Shown one piece after another: positions 1 to 10,845 of a stretch of 64,000 nucleotides of DNA. The notes beneath the pieces are model-generated. The model saw only the letters and a program-made list of their open reading frames with translations. It did not search any database and was not told where the DNA came from. Source of the stretch: Vandiemenella viatica. Its lineage: Eukaryota; Arthropoda; Insecta; Orthoptera; Morabidae. Every line of letters starts with the position of its first letter. Position 1 is the stretch's first letter. The stretch lies in the NCBI GenBank assembly GCA_031002005.1, contig JARYHS010008074.1, forward strand, positions 351,874,932 to 351,938,931, given 5' to 3'. Position numbers and translations under genes: made by a program.

Positions 1-119
1 GCGATGAACAGATGTATCTGTAAAATATAGATTTCTAATGATAAAGTAGTGGCACTGATGAAACTCGACCGAACTATTTTCGGTGTTACGTTTTCCTGTT
101 TGTTTGAAAACACAGAACT

Positions 120-335
120 GTCGAGGTTATTAGAGGCGGGATAGGACTGGGGACAAGGAAAGGGAAGGAATTCGGCCATCGCCTTTTGAAGGAAGCATGG
201 CAGCATTCACCTGGAGTGAATTGGGGAAACCATGGAAAACCCAAATCTGGATGCGCGGACGGGAATTCGAACCGACGTTCTGAATGTGAGGCCAGAGTGT
301 TAGCTACTCACCCACCACGCTTGGTAACATGGATC
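120..335 (-). repeat. tRNA-derived SINE, family 1
   Basis: On the minus strand this copy reads as a tRNA-like head (an A-box-like stretch, then a B box GGTTCGAATTCCCG) followed by the family body with CCATGGTTTCCCCAATTCAC and the AAGGCGATGGCCGAATTCC tail region. The complete reference copy in this window is at 47202-47450. No poly-A tail or target duplication is visible, so it is an old copy. A functional tRNA gene is excluded because the body continues as the family consensus and the cloverleaf pairing is not kept. Confidence 0.8.
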
Positions 336-338
336 GCA

Positions 339-360
339 ATATATATATATATATATATAT
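339..360. repeat. (AT)n microsatellite
   Basis: A run of about eleven AT dinucleotides lies immediately next to the head end of the neighbouring SINE. It is a simple repeat and no function is inferred. Confidence 0.95.
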
Positions 361-494
361 AAATGTTACATTTATGCAGCTATCATACAGATCAAATAAA
401 AAGGATTGGATGACAGTAAAGCTTGCATAGTTAAGTCACAGAAGTATAGAGGTTAATTTTGTGTAATCGAGCATACTATGATGCATACATCTCA

Positions 495-692
495 TACTAC
501 ACCAAGCGTAATGGGTGAATAGTTAATGTACTGGCCTCGCATTCGGGAGGACGCGGGTTTGAATCTCAATCCGAGCATCCAGATTTGGATTTTCCATGGT
601 TTCTCCAATTCACTCCAGGCGAATGCTGCCATGCTTCCTTTAAAAGGCCATGGTCAAATTCCTCGGCGCGAACGAGGCGTAAAGCCATAGGT
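495..692 (+). repeat. tRNA-derived SINE, family 1 (plus orientation)
   Basis: The copy runs from the tRNA-like head (TACTGGCCTCGCATTCGGGA, then the degenerate B box GGTTTGAATCTC) through the CCATGGTTTCTCCAATTCAC body to the AAGGCCATGGTCAAATTCC tail region. It is followed directly by the inverted repeat unit ending near 992. It is diverged and probably inactive. Confidence 0.8.
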
Positions 693-992
693 AAAAACAA
701 AACAAAAAAGGCTTCTGGCTACTCCTCTGTATGAGCAGTTCGCGATTCACACCGGTATCCTCCTGAATGAGAGGCCAACAGTCTCGATGAAATTATAGGT
801 GACAAAATTATAAGTGTTTGATTTAAAAGTGACATGTTCACAGCATCAGCTAATCGTTTCCACAATTTGAGTAGCTGTATGGTGCAAATTGAAATCGAGG
901 TTTCACGGGATTTGTAAGTATCAACTTGAAATCGACGTTTCACGGGTATTTGTATGTATCGTTTTGTGCTTAGACCGCTGGTGTAAATATTG
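565..992 (-). repeat. Left arm of a large inverted repeat (unit X plus SINE)
   Basis: Read on the minus strand, 992 down to about 565 matches 4388-4845 on the plus strand. The shared sequence includes AATATTTACACCAGCGGT, ACCCGTGAAACGTCGATTTC, CTCAAATTGTGGAAACGATT, GGCCTCTCATTCAGGAGGAT and the adjoining SINE body. A block of roughly 40 bases, present on the right between the CGCCGAGG and AATTCGGCC motifs, is missing here. A third, partial copy lies at 2785-2992. The two arms bracket about 3.4 kb that contains the unidentified ORF pair at 1777-2459. Whether the arms are true transposon termini or two inverted insertions of a composite repeat cannot be decided by eye. Confidence 0.75.
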
Positions 993-1762
993 AGTTCTGT
1001 GATGCACACATATTATGCTTTCATCCTTTGCTCACCCTATCATGATTGGAAGATTGTATTCATTGTGAATACTCATCACATAGTTTTCCTAACCTTTTCC
1101 CCTTTGATCGATAACATCTGTAGTTTTCATCCTTTACACTCCCTGACGGTAATGTGATGTGTGTGTTGGAGGGGACGTGCAGGTTTCTCTGGGAACTGTC
1201 GCTACAGCCGAAACATACATTTTTGTATAAATATGACAATTTGTAGCCAGTTATAGTAATGAAATCACATCCTATAGTTGGGTACTGCACTCTGTGGTAA
1301 ACGCAGGTGTAATTGTCATGTCAACCAACGACATCTTGTTTTGGAAGGAAATTACGTAATTTTGGCAATATTTTACGTATATTAATCATTTTTACCGAGT
1401 TTCATGAAATTTAATGGAATTTATAGGATTCTTACTGAAACTGTATATTTTTCACAAAATTATACTTCTCTCTTTGCTCCCTGTAATGCTCGATACTTTG
1501 TTCTATTTCTCTGACTGGTCAGTTTTCATTATTTTTTATCTATTTTGCACATATTCACACTTTTTAATAAAATTCGTGGAAAGTGGCACATACTTAGTAC
1601 TTATATCCGGCAAAATTTATGTCTTATAGAGTGTTCGTGTCTATTACGATTGGGTCTTAAGACTAGTAAGTGATAAAGGACTCATGAAAAATAACTTGAT
1701 AAAGTACTTTTTAATGGATGGTGGGTAAAAATAAAACAAAGTGAATCATGTACAATGTGTTT
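993..1762. other. Non-coding spacer, no gene recognised
   Basis: This AT-rich stretch lies between the left inverted-repeat arm and the polyadenylation signal of the unidentified ORF pair. An open frame of 76 codons occurs on the minus strand at 1060-1290 (start MQYPTIGCDF), but it has no recognisable motif and could be chance. No RNA gene or mobile-element hallmark was seen. Confidence 0.4.
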
Positions 1763-1768
1763 TTTATT
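1763..1768 (-). promoter_or_regulatory. Possible polyadenylation signal for the 1777-2459 ORFs
   Basis: The minus strand reads AATAAA only nine bases beyond the stop codon at 1777. A signal that close to the stop gives a very compact gene end, as in virus- or transposon-derived genes. The hexamer is common in AT-rich DNA, so the assignment is tentative. Confidence 0.4.
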
Positions 1769-1776
1769 TATACTTT

Positions 1777-2459
1777 TCACGTGCATGTAGTACCACAAAC
1801 ATCATATCCAGGATCATAATTCTTATTTACTATGTTATTAATATCATCCCATACTAGTAAATGTTTATATGCAATAATTTCAAGTCCAAGCAGTGTATAG
1901 TCCATTGATGAAATGGGGCTGTATGTCACTTGAGTCACATAAACATTATTAATATGCACACTTATCAGTTTTTGGACCCTAGCCATCCGATAGTTGCGCA
2001 GCACTTTATTGGCTAAAATGTTCACAAACTCGTTGTAATATCTTGTAACTTGGGGGCACCACGTCTTCTTGATGGTCAAGGTTCCAGTCACTGCAGGCTG
2101 CACGGCAAGGAGATATTTGCCATGCCGATTCTCTGAAGAACACAGTAGACAGGATAGGAATTGCGATAAATATATATAGTTTTTATCCCAGCCACCATTC
2201 GGAATGAGACGGAGTGATCACCAATCGGAACGTCTGTGTGAAAGCTGTCTGTGTTGAACAAATCGGACACTACTTCCAATACTTCATTCAGCACTCTCCA
2301 ATTTTCATACGTTAATATAACTTTGGTAACGTGCTCCACTTTTTCGAGCACCACTACTGGCTCAAAATCATGCTTGGACGATAAACCTATCGTCAAACGC
2401 TTTGAATCACCAGCGTTGAGCTGATACACCGACGAGAACAATATTATCTGGCGGGCCAT
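1777..2459 (-). pseudogene. Unidentified compact ORF pair, probably one frame-shifted gene
   Basis: Two minus-strand open frames abut. The upstream one (2459-2088, 123 codons) starts at ATG with MARQIILFSSVYQLNAGDSK. It has alternating hydrophobic and polar stretches such as HDFEPVVVLEKV and VILTYENWRVLNEV. The downstream one (2103-1777, 108 codons) has no ATG at its start (the first usable codon is GTG) and overlaps the upstream frame by 16 bases. It includes YYNEFVNILANKV and a C-terminal GYDVCGTTCT. The pattern suggests a single protein of about 220-230 residues interrupted by one frameshift near 2095, or alternatively two overlapping frames. No signal peptide, membrane helix, zinc finger or catalytic motif is recognised. 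An AATAAA follows the stop within nine bases. The ORFs sit between two large inverted repeats, so a transposon- or DNA-virus-derived gene is an inference; I do not recognise the family. Confidence 0.45.
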
Positions 2460-2784
2460 TTCTAAACACTGACGCTGGCAGGTGGTTGGGCGTTAAATAG
2501 GGTCTAGTGGTGGTTGGGGTAAACCTGTTTAGTCCTGTCCATGGAACGACAAGTGCTGTGGTGGAGGTGGTGATGGTGGGGTAAGCCTGTTGCATGTGGG
2601 GTACATCACGACACGTACTGTGGGGCGAGTGGAGGTGGGTGTAAACCTGTGAAATCCTGTTTGTGGAAGACATCTTGTCCATAGTTCACCAATCTGGCCT
2701 CTGATGCTAGTTTAAACGTGCGTGAAGCGAACTTAGCAACACGAGGTATATAGGTTGTCATTATAAATGAAGACTATGTTGTCA
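2460..2784. other. GT-rich upstream region of the unidentified ORFs
   Basis: The plus strand is rich in GGTGG and GGTGGG motifs with repeated GTAAACCTGT and TCCTGT words at about 2518-2538 and 2639-2660. On the minus strand a TATATA occurs at about 2748-2753, roughly 290 bases upstream of the ATG at 2459. It could be promoter sequence, but no initiator or transcription evidence is available. Confidence 0.3.
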
Positions 2785-2992
2785 AACGCAATGGGTATAA
2801 GACGTATTTCGTGAAACGTCGATTTCAATTTGCACCATGCAGCTACTCAAATTGTGGAAACGATTAGCTGATGCTGTGAACATGTCACTTTTAAATCAAA
2901 CACTTATAATTTTATCACCTATAATTTCACCAAGACTGTTGGCCTCTCATTCAGGAGGATACCGGTGTGAATCCCGATCTGGGCATCGGATT
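2785..2992 (+). repeat. Partial third copy of repeat unit X
   Basis: The sequence from GTGAAACGTCGATTTCAATT to GGAGGATACCGGTGTGAATC matches the right arm (4438-4640) in the same orientation and the left arm in the opposite one. It ends in a tRNA-like motif (GTGTGAATCCCGATCTGGGC) resembling the SINE B box. The partial length shows that unit X is dispersed and is not only a terminal repeat. Confidence 0.75.
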
Positions 2993-4387
2993 ATGGTATT
3001 CTATGCATGTGGGTTGAATGGATAGCTGTTGTGACCATTTGTGAATGAAGTGGATGTTTCTCACTCCGGTTGAAAATATACCTAAAGTATGCCCTGATTT
3101 TTTGAGGATTCACCCACGAAGGCTCTGCTTTGGAGAAAGGTTACGAGTTTATACCACAAGAGATGCTCCTAAGCACAAAATGTAGCATCTCCATGGGTTT
3201 TCTGGTATTCAACAAAAAAAAAAAAAAAAAAAATGAAAAATGTTACAGGTTCGGTCGGTCTCTAGCCAAAATTAACACATTTTTTCCCGTAACCCAGCAA
3301 ACTCCACAATCAGGGTGCAATTCGCCTCGTCCTTCATAACACCGACAACCTTTTTACTATGGGACTCTACCTGCCAAGATATCTGTGTCCATGTAAAGTA
3401 ATTTTGGGCATCTAAACTGAGGAATTGTGAATGCTTAATGAAACTGATACCTCCTCAGTCACCTTCTAACCATGTCAATCGATTTCTTTCGTGGAGCAAA
3501 TATTACATAATTTTGGTGATTTTTTACCTGTGTTCACTATCTTTTGCGATGGGCGAGCGATAACAGTCTGGCATCGCATTCGGCATTAGGTCCGACTACA
3601 ATTCTAACAGAGCAGCCATTATACGGAAAGGCATACTGCGGCCGAGTTGTGCGAAACTGTTGTTGGATGTGTGAGCGAACAGCTGGCGAGTATACGAGGC
3701 CAGCCGAGAAATAATAATAATAAAAACTTTTAAGTTGTTGCGAAGCAACACAGGTATTGAGCTTCCTAACACAAAAACTTTTGCAGACATGAATCTCTTT
3801 TGTAATTGGCGTCCTCCGATTATCAATGGGCGAACTATCCTTCTGGGTCTGACGATCAAGAATTCCATTCGCAATTTATTATTTACTTGCAAACGCATTG
3901 CATATCCGCCGGACTATTCTTTTTGATTCTTTGTATCTTAAATACTTTTGGCCCCATTTGTAAGGTTGTTGCTTCACTAGGAAAAGTAATGTTAAAGCGT
4001 AAGGTATTACTGGCCGGGAAATTCCGGAAGCATAGTTCAGTCATAGCAGTTTCATGACCATTTTTACTATAGCTACTTGATTATTATAGAAATCTATAAG
4101 CGGGCTGTTACCGCATCATGCAAAACCTACAGAACCATAAACAATGTTCCTTCAATATAATATTGTTCTGATCCGAAGATGCGCTGCTCCTTAGTGGGAG
4201 CAAAATTTGCTCGAAAATACAGTCAGTAAATTACTTAGCTATCTAACAATATAAAAGAATTCGACTTGACTTTCAAAGACACGGCACATTCGCAACTAAT
4301 AGTCTGTGGATCAAAAATGATCCAATTGCTTCGCCGAATTAGTCTTGGCTACAGGATGTGGGGCGGGGGTTGAATGGATATGTACAA
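2993..4387. other. Spacer with no recognised gene
   Basis: This stretch contains an A-rich tract at about 3210-3232 (possibly a decayed retroposon tail) and several short open frames at 3596-4057 on both strands, none with a recognisable domain. A TACAGGATGTGGGGCGGG motif near 4352-4369 recurs in the GC-rich tandem repeat near 5840. Otherwise nothing is supported. Confidence 0.4.
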
Positions 4388-4845
4388 CAAATATTTACAC
4401 CAGCGGTTTAAGCACAAAACGATAATTACACATACCCGTGAAACGTCGATTTCAAGTTGATACTTACAAATCCCGCAAAACCTCGATTTCAATTTGCACC
4501 ATACAGCTACTCAAATTGTGGAAACGATTAGCTGATGCTGTGAACATGTCACTTTTAAAACAAACACTTATAATTTTGTCACCTATAATTTCATCGAGAC
4601 TGTTGGCCTCTCATTCAGGAGGATACCGGTGTGAATCGCGAACTGCTCATACAGAGGAGTAGCCAGAAGCCTTTTTTGTTTTTGTTTTTACCTATGGCTT
4701 TACGCCTCATCGACGCCGAGGTCATTAGAGGCGGGATGGGACTGGGGACAAGGAAAGGGAAGGAATTCGGCCATGGCCTTTTGATGGAAGCATGGCAGCA
4801 TTCGCCTGGAGTGAATTGGGGAAACCATGGATAACCCAAATTCTG
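4388..4845 (+). repeat. Right arm of the large inverted repeat (unit X plus inverted SINE)
   Basis: Unit X occupies about 4388-4665 and is followed by a T-rich stretch (4668-4690) and the 3' part of a minus-strand family-1 SINE (about 4690-4845). It matches 565-992 in inverted orientation. The SINE is truncated on its tRNA side here but full-length in the left arm, so the outer ends of the arms are not symmetrical. Confidence 0.75.
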
Positions 4846-5814
4846 GTTGTCCCCCTAGATGTTTTTTTGGAACAGTAGGCCCGAATGGGTGACACCGGGT
4901 TTCTCACTTCTTCATCTCTCATTTGAAATACACATATGTGTGTCCGCTATACAATAAAAAAACTGCTAGAGCGATTTATGCACAGGTTTTTTTTTGCAAA
5001 ATGGCCCCGTTGTCGGGGGAAAGTTTAAACATATTGAAATACTCGACACTTAAGTTACATGGACACAAGTTTCCCATACATTTCACAGGCTATTTTATAT
5101 GTGTATATATATATCAATCCTCGAGCCGGAGTAGGTTGTTCTTCCGAGCAGAATGCCTCTTCATCTGTGGATCTGAAGGTGACTGTGGAGTCCAGTGCGA
5201 GCACTTAAGCGCAATGATGACAGGCATTGCCGGGAGGAACAGACAAGATGCTGCCATTTTTCTTCAACTGTTCATTTTCTTTCCTGCGTTGCCTCTTCTT
5301 ATTTGCTGATAGTCGCGATTTTCTTCAAATAACATGGTTCCATGGTGAACAAGTGACCTCCAGGATGAGCGGTCAAGGGCAGAGGTTTCCCAGTTGTTAT
5401 GGTTAATGTGACACACCTTCATGCTGGCCTTGATAACGTCTATCAATAGTGCACTGCATTTAAGTTTCTCCATGTACATCACTCATAAAATAATAAACGG
5501 CCTTTCATCCACATGCATAGACTGTTATTCCTTCCCGCATAAATTAGTATGTGCCACGGGTAAAATACTTGAAAAGAACTGTGTAAGGCTTTACTGATGT
5601 TAAACACTTTAGTTGACCAGCTTGACATTTGAAAAAAGTTCTGTAAATATTGTAAATTAGTATCAAAGTTGTTTAATTTCATGAAAGAATGCACTAAAAT
5701 TGGAAAGGGCGTTTGTACAACACTCATTAGGATGCACATCAAATGTATTTGTCTAGTACAGCTCACTATATGAAAACAACTTTAGTCCGCAATCGAGATA
5801 TTGACGGAAATTTT
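4846..5814. other. Spacer with no recognised gene
   Basis: Several open frames of 70-130 codons occur on both strands (for example 4923-5309 plus and 5479-5766 minus), but they overlap antiparallel and show no domain, repeat or splice pattern. I see no supported feature. Confidence 0.4.
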
Positions 5815-6165
5815 CTTGAGTAGCGGAGTTTTGGCTACAGGATGTGGGGCGGGCGACCAGGTAGATAATGACAATGCGGTGAACTGTTGTAGCAGACACT
5901 TGGGTGCAGGATGTGGGGTGAGTAAGAACAAGGGCGGTGGAAGACCTCAAGTCCGCGAACGAGATAATGACGTAAATTGTCCGCAGGAAGTGGGGTGGGT
6001 AAGTAACAGGGCCGAGCACGCGGCGGCGTCTAATCATCTCTAATCGGAGGGCAGAACGCGACCTCCAGTACGCAGACTGAAATTGTCCGCAGGAAGTGGG
6101 GTGGGTAAATAACAGGGTGGTGGCGTCTAATCGCCTCTAATCGGAGGGCAGAACGCCCGACTACT
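5815..6165. repeat. GC-rich imperfect tandem repeat
   Basis: Two well-matched units of about 90-110 bases start near 5968 and 6077. They share TTGTCCGCAGGAAGTGGGGT, GGCGTCTAATC and CTCTAATCGGAGGGCAGAAC. Weaker related units built around GCAGGATGTGGGG precede them at about 5835 and 5905. The block is much richer in G than its surroundings. It is probably a minisatellite. Confidence 0.7.
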
Positions 6166-6394
6166 TCAGGGGGCGGGGCGGGTGACCTAATTAGGGGGGG
6201 TCCAGAACCGGCGTAACAACCCTACTACCAGTAGCATGGCGTACATAATATCCGGTGCCTTTGCGGTACCCATTTCACCTTTGGATCACTACCGGTACGA
6301 TTAATGGTCCCAGCATCGGGGACACATGATCTCCCTAAGATTGCAGTGTGTCACATACAAGCGAGGCAAGCCTCGCCCAAGCGCAACATAAGCT

Positions 6395-6545
6395 ACTATG
6401 GAAATAATTCGGACATGGCCTTATTGTCTTGACTGATTTTAGTAAACCATGAAAAACTCTAATCTGGATGGCCGGACGGGGATTCGACGCGCAACCTCCC
6501 GTATGCGACGACAGAACATTAACGTTCATTCACTAAAACAAATGG
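6395..6545 (-). repeat. Diverged family-1 SINE, partial
   Basis: On the minus strand it shows the body motifs CCATGGTTT... and ATCCAGATT next to the tRNA-like CCGTCCGGCCATCC region. The B box is degraded (the plus strand reads GGGGATTCGACGCGC) and the 3' end is missing. It lies directly upstream of the LINE at 6600. Confidence 0.65.
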
Positions 6546-6599
6546 AATGATCCGCGCGGTTGAGAGACCTCACCATAAATACGGAAGTGCCATCTTAGT

Positions 6600-9305
6600 C
6601 TGACCAGATGTTCAGATCCTGTCCATGGCCTGCACAGAAGAGAATGACATCGAAGTCCTCACCATTGAGTTTAAAACCTGCACAATCTTATCTTTATATA
6701 AACCACCCAGCAGGAAATTCACAGTCACACCACCGTTTGATTTACATAATCAACATCTGCAGATTGTTATTGGAGATTTTAATTCTCATTGTACTGCTTG
6801 GGGCTACGACTTCGATGACGAGAATGGCATGGCAGTAGAAGAATGGGCAGATGTAAATCAACTTACTATCGTACATGATCCCAAACTGCCAGCATCTTTC
6901 AACAGTGGGAGAAGGAGACGGGGCTACAACCCTGATCTAATATTCAGCAGTAATCACATCAGCCAGCAATGTGTGAAGTCTGTCTGTAGCCCAATACCAA
7001 ACACGCAGCACAGACCAATAATGTGTGAAGTGTTTGCGACAGTAAGACCCCAGAGAGCTGCATTCCGCAGGAGGTATAACTTCAAGAGAGCTAACTGGTC
7101 CATGTTCGCAGAAATATGTGTCTTCTATTGAACCAACACCAGAATCATACGACACATTCACTGCAACTGTGAAAAAATTCCCCAGAAGATTCATTCCCCG
7201 CGGTTGCCGATCATCATATATTCCGGGTCTCACCTCAGATCTAGCTGCCCAGTTCATGGTTTATAAAACACTTTTCCAAGATGATCCATTTGGTGAAAAG
7301 ACAATAGAAGCTGGTAATCAATTTATCTCATATCTAAGTGCGGCAAAAAGAGACCACTGGATCAAATCATTAGAAGATCTGGACCTGAAAAGAGATAGTC
7401 ACAAGGCATGGAGACTTCTAAAACGCCTCAACAATGATGCATCGAAGATCACTGGACATTCCAATATAAACGCAAACCAAATTGCACATCAGCTACTCAT
7501 GAACGGGAAGGAGACTCATAAAAGTGGACAATCTAAAAAACAAAGAAAAACGCACAGAAACAGCCAGTAAGATATGAACAACCTCACTGAGCCCTTTAGT
7601 ATGTCAGAGTTGGAAAAGGTTATTCATGAGTGTAAAACAGGAAAGTCGGCAGGTCTCGATGACATACAATCAGAACAAATTAAGAACTTCGGATATAAAA
7701 CCAAAGAATGGGTTCTACAACTTTTTAACAAATGTATGAGCTCATATCAAATTCCGAAGGTGTGGCGGAAGACGAGAGTCATTGCACTGCTGAAACCTGG
7801 AAAAGAAGGAAACAATCCTAAAGATTTTAGACCTCTTGTGTCATCTCTACAAAATATTTGAATGATTAATTCTGAATCGTATCCAACCTGTGGTTGATCC
7901 AAAACTTATTCCACAACAAGCTGGCTTTCGTCCTGGCAAAAGTTGTACTTTGCAACTGATGAACCTAACACAGTTTATAGAGGATGGATTTGAGAACCGT
8001 AAAGCCACGGGCGTGGTCTTTGTGGACCTGTCAGCAGCATACGATACTGTTAACCACCAACTATTACTTGACAAGCTCTATTGTCTGACAAAGGCCACCG
8101 GATTAACCAAGATCATCGCTACTCTTCTTCAGAATCGTAGGTTTTTCGTTGACTTTCAAGGATAACGCAGTCGATGGAGGGTACAAAAGGTACCTCAAGG
8201 TAGTGTACTGGCCCCAATACTTTTCAACATTTATACAAACGATCAGCCATTACATCCAGCTACCAGGAGCTCCGTGTACGCTGATGACCAAGCTCTAGCC
8301 TCACAGAGCACAAAACTTGAAGTTATAGAAAGAAATTTGTCTGCTGCTCTTGAAGGCCTAACCCTTCAAAAACTGAAGTGTGTGCCTTTCACCTAAAAAA
8401 TATGAAAGCTCAGCGTAAGTTAAAAGTAATGTGGTCAGGTATCGAACTGCAGACATGTAACACCCCAAAATATCTGGGAGTGACCTCACATATAAGAAGC
8501 ACTGCATGAATTGCAAAATGAAGATCTCTACAAGAAACAACTTACTGCGCAAATTAGTTGGATCACAGTGGGGCAGTCAACCACAAACTATACATACATC
8601 AGCAATGGCCCTTTGTTACTCTGTTGCAGAATATGTATGCCCAATTTGGTACTCATCATCTCATACCAAACAGGTGGATGTAGCCCTCAATATCACCTGT
8701 AGGCTAGTGACAGGTTGTTTAAAGCCTACCCCAGTTGATAGGCTTTACCAGCTTTCGGGCATTGCACCACCCAGTATCCGGAGAGAAGTGGCTGCGAACA
8801 AGGAGAGGACCAAAGTAGAACGGGAAAGAGCTCATCCACTGCACGGCCGTATACCACCAGCCCAGAGACTCAAATCCAGGAAAAGCTTTCTCAGAACATC
8901 ACGGGAACTAATTGGGTCACCTGAAAAGGCAAGAGTTCAGTTATGGAAAATGAGGGTTCCCAACATCTCGGTACCACTGACAGTTGCAGAGCGCTTGCCA
9001 CCTGGCCATGAAGAAGACTGGAATGTCTGGCGGTCCTTAAATCGATTGCGAACAGGAGTGGGCAGGTCTAAGGGAAACCTAATGAGATGGGGTTATACTG
9101 ATACTACCAGTATTAAGTGCGAATGTGGTGAAGACCAAACTATGAATCATATGCGCGAGTGCCCTATGTGCCCATCATCCTGCAACAACGAAGACCTGTT
9201 TCAAGCAACACACAATGCGATTGAGGTTGCGAAGTACTGGGCTAAGTGTGTTTAAAGTTGTTGATTTGCACGATGTATTTAACTGTGTATTCTGATGTTT
9301 TTGAT
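6600..9305 (+). mobile_element. Decayed non-LTR retrotransposon, Jockey-type (EN-RT ORF2)
   Basis: The domains appear in the order of a LINE ORF2. An endonuclease part at 6625-7131 has IGDFNSHCTAWG and NPDLIFSS. A linker follows at 7118-7570. The reverse transcriptase starts at 7574 with KSAGLDDI and continues at 7890-8165 with QAGFRPGKSCT and VFVDLSAAYDTVNH. At about 8170-8300 come VPQGSVLAPILFNIYTND and the catalytic box VYADDQALA. A C-terminal region at 8506-9255 ends with a cysteine-bearing CECGEDQTMNHMRECP segment. The reading frame breaks at about 7125, 7570, 7862, 8163 and 8395-8500, so it cannot make a working protein. The 5' part (ORF1) is not recognised and no poly-A tail is visible. 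The 3' end abuts a truncated SINE at the left edge of duplication copy A. Assignment to the Jockey group rests on the YADD box and the C-terminal motif. Confidence 0.85.
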
Positions 9306-9445
9306 ACGAGAATCCAGGAATTCACGTGAAGTGGTTTGGGGATACCAACGAAAACCCAAATCTGGATGGCCTGACGAGGATTAGAGCACACGACCTCCAT
9401 AATGCGAGGACAGAGCGTTACCATGCACCCTCCACGCTTCGTGAA
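9306..9445 (-). repeat. Family-1 SINE truncated by the LINE junction (copy A)
   Basis: The minus strand carries the tRNA-like head and the start of the body (the plus strand reads TGGTTTGGGGATACCA and GGATGGCCTGACGAGGATTA). Its counterpart in copy B at 40310-40525 continues into the 3' part, which is absent here because the LINE 3' end takes its place. This junction is the left limit of detectable A/B homology. Confidence 0.75.
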
Positions 9446-10484
9446 ATAAGAAAGAGAAAACTGACCTCTAAGTTTTAGTGATTTTTCTGCACTTTTCATT
9501 CATTACTTACACCCTAGTTCCCATTAGTGTCGTGCAAATTGCCGTCTACTCACGCTCGAACTCACTCAGTTATTCCTGTGACCGGTCCTCTCTACTCGGA
9601 CGAGCCGTGACCACTGGAGCTTCCGCAGGCTGGGCGGACAAACGAAAGCTCTGCAGTGCAGGAATAGCGCAACAAGGTTGGTACATCATAGAAGACTGGA
9701 CAAGACTGTACGGCTAATGTATTCTAGAAACTACAGTATATCAATGATTACCAACATTTTATGTATGTTCTATCAATTGAATCACCGCAGCCATGAAGTG
9801 CAACGTAAATGTGTTTGATAAACATACGGAACGGAAACATTACAAACTATGAAATCAGAACACAGTTTAATGAAAATCATAACATAAATAAGTGATATAC
9901 AGTTATTGACATACATAAATCATACCTTGAATCCTTACTTAGTGCATAATGATTTATGTGGAGGTTTCAAATATATGTGATGTCTTGTAAGGATCTATAC
10001 CTATTAATGCAGAACACTGAACTCACTTTACTGACTTAAATGTTTTCACTCTAATAAATGATTGTTAGTAACCAAAAGGCCATTCGTAAGTTCAGGAGAA
10101 AGATTGTTCCACTTTTTATGAAATGACGGAACACGGCCATAGAAATGTTGAAATGTGGTGCAATCTGCCGATTTTAACGTTTTCACTAACATAAAGTTGT
10201 GCCAGGCCTTTAAGTACATGAATTTTCCTAAAGTAAACATAAACAATTTTATAAAATGGTACAACAGCACGTAGGAAAAAATGAGAAGAAGAAATTCACT
10301 CTTTAACTTTTCAGTTATTCCATTGTTCGATTTAGCGATTTTAAGACTGCGATGCTATTCGTGGCTGTTCCGATTCTACGGAGTGAGTACAAGCGTCGCT
10401 TTGTCACCACGCAGCACGTCAATAACAAACCGAACCTACTATCAGGGAGCGTCCTTAAACTACGTGGCTCGATCTAGGGAGAGG

Positions 10485-10830
10485 GGGAGGGTTGACTGGG
10501 AGGCTACGCTGCGCTACGTGAGGGGGGGAGGGGGTAACCGAGTCAGGACATGTAGCTTTCCAGTCATATCATTTTTCATAATTAAAATGAGGTGCAGAAC
10601 ACCTGCGAATATTTATTTCCTTCATTTAATTATCTGCGTATGTAATTTACAATAATCTGACGAGAGAAAACAGTACAGAATGTCTTCTGGAATCAAAAGG
10701 GGAAAAAGCTACTTGCTATGTGGGGGGAAGGGGAGGAGGCAAAAGCCACGTCGCGCTATGTGGGGGGGAGAGGAAAAAGTCACGTTGGGCTAAGTGTGGG
10801 GGGGGGGGAGGGGGTTCACAGGAGACCAAA
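10485..10830 (+). repeat. G-rich minisatellite-like block (copy A)
   Basis: The block repeats a word of the type CTACGTGAGGGGGGGAGGG or AAAGCCACGTCGCGCTATG followed by a G run, at roughly 30-40 base spacing in its second half, interrupted by an AT-rich stretch at about 10560-10700. The longest uninterrupted G run is near 10799. The runs could form G-quadruplexes on the plus strand. Copy B holds the counterpart at 42540-42845 with fewer units. Confidence 0.6.
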
Positions 10831-10845
10831 ATGGAGCTACGTGGA

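Noticed and set aside
4923..5309. 128-codon plus-strand open frame
   Set aside because: No domain, splice signal or codon bias was recognised, and its start overlaps nothing meaningful. It is probably a chance frame.
1..9311. Search for lipase exon 4 of copy A and for catalytic Asp/His exons
   Set aside because: No frame with the nucleophile motif or HLDF-like motif was seen on either strand, so I did not annotate one.
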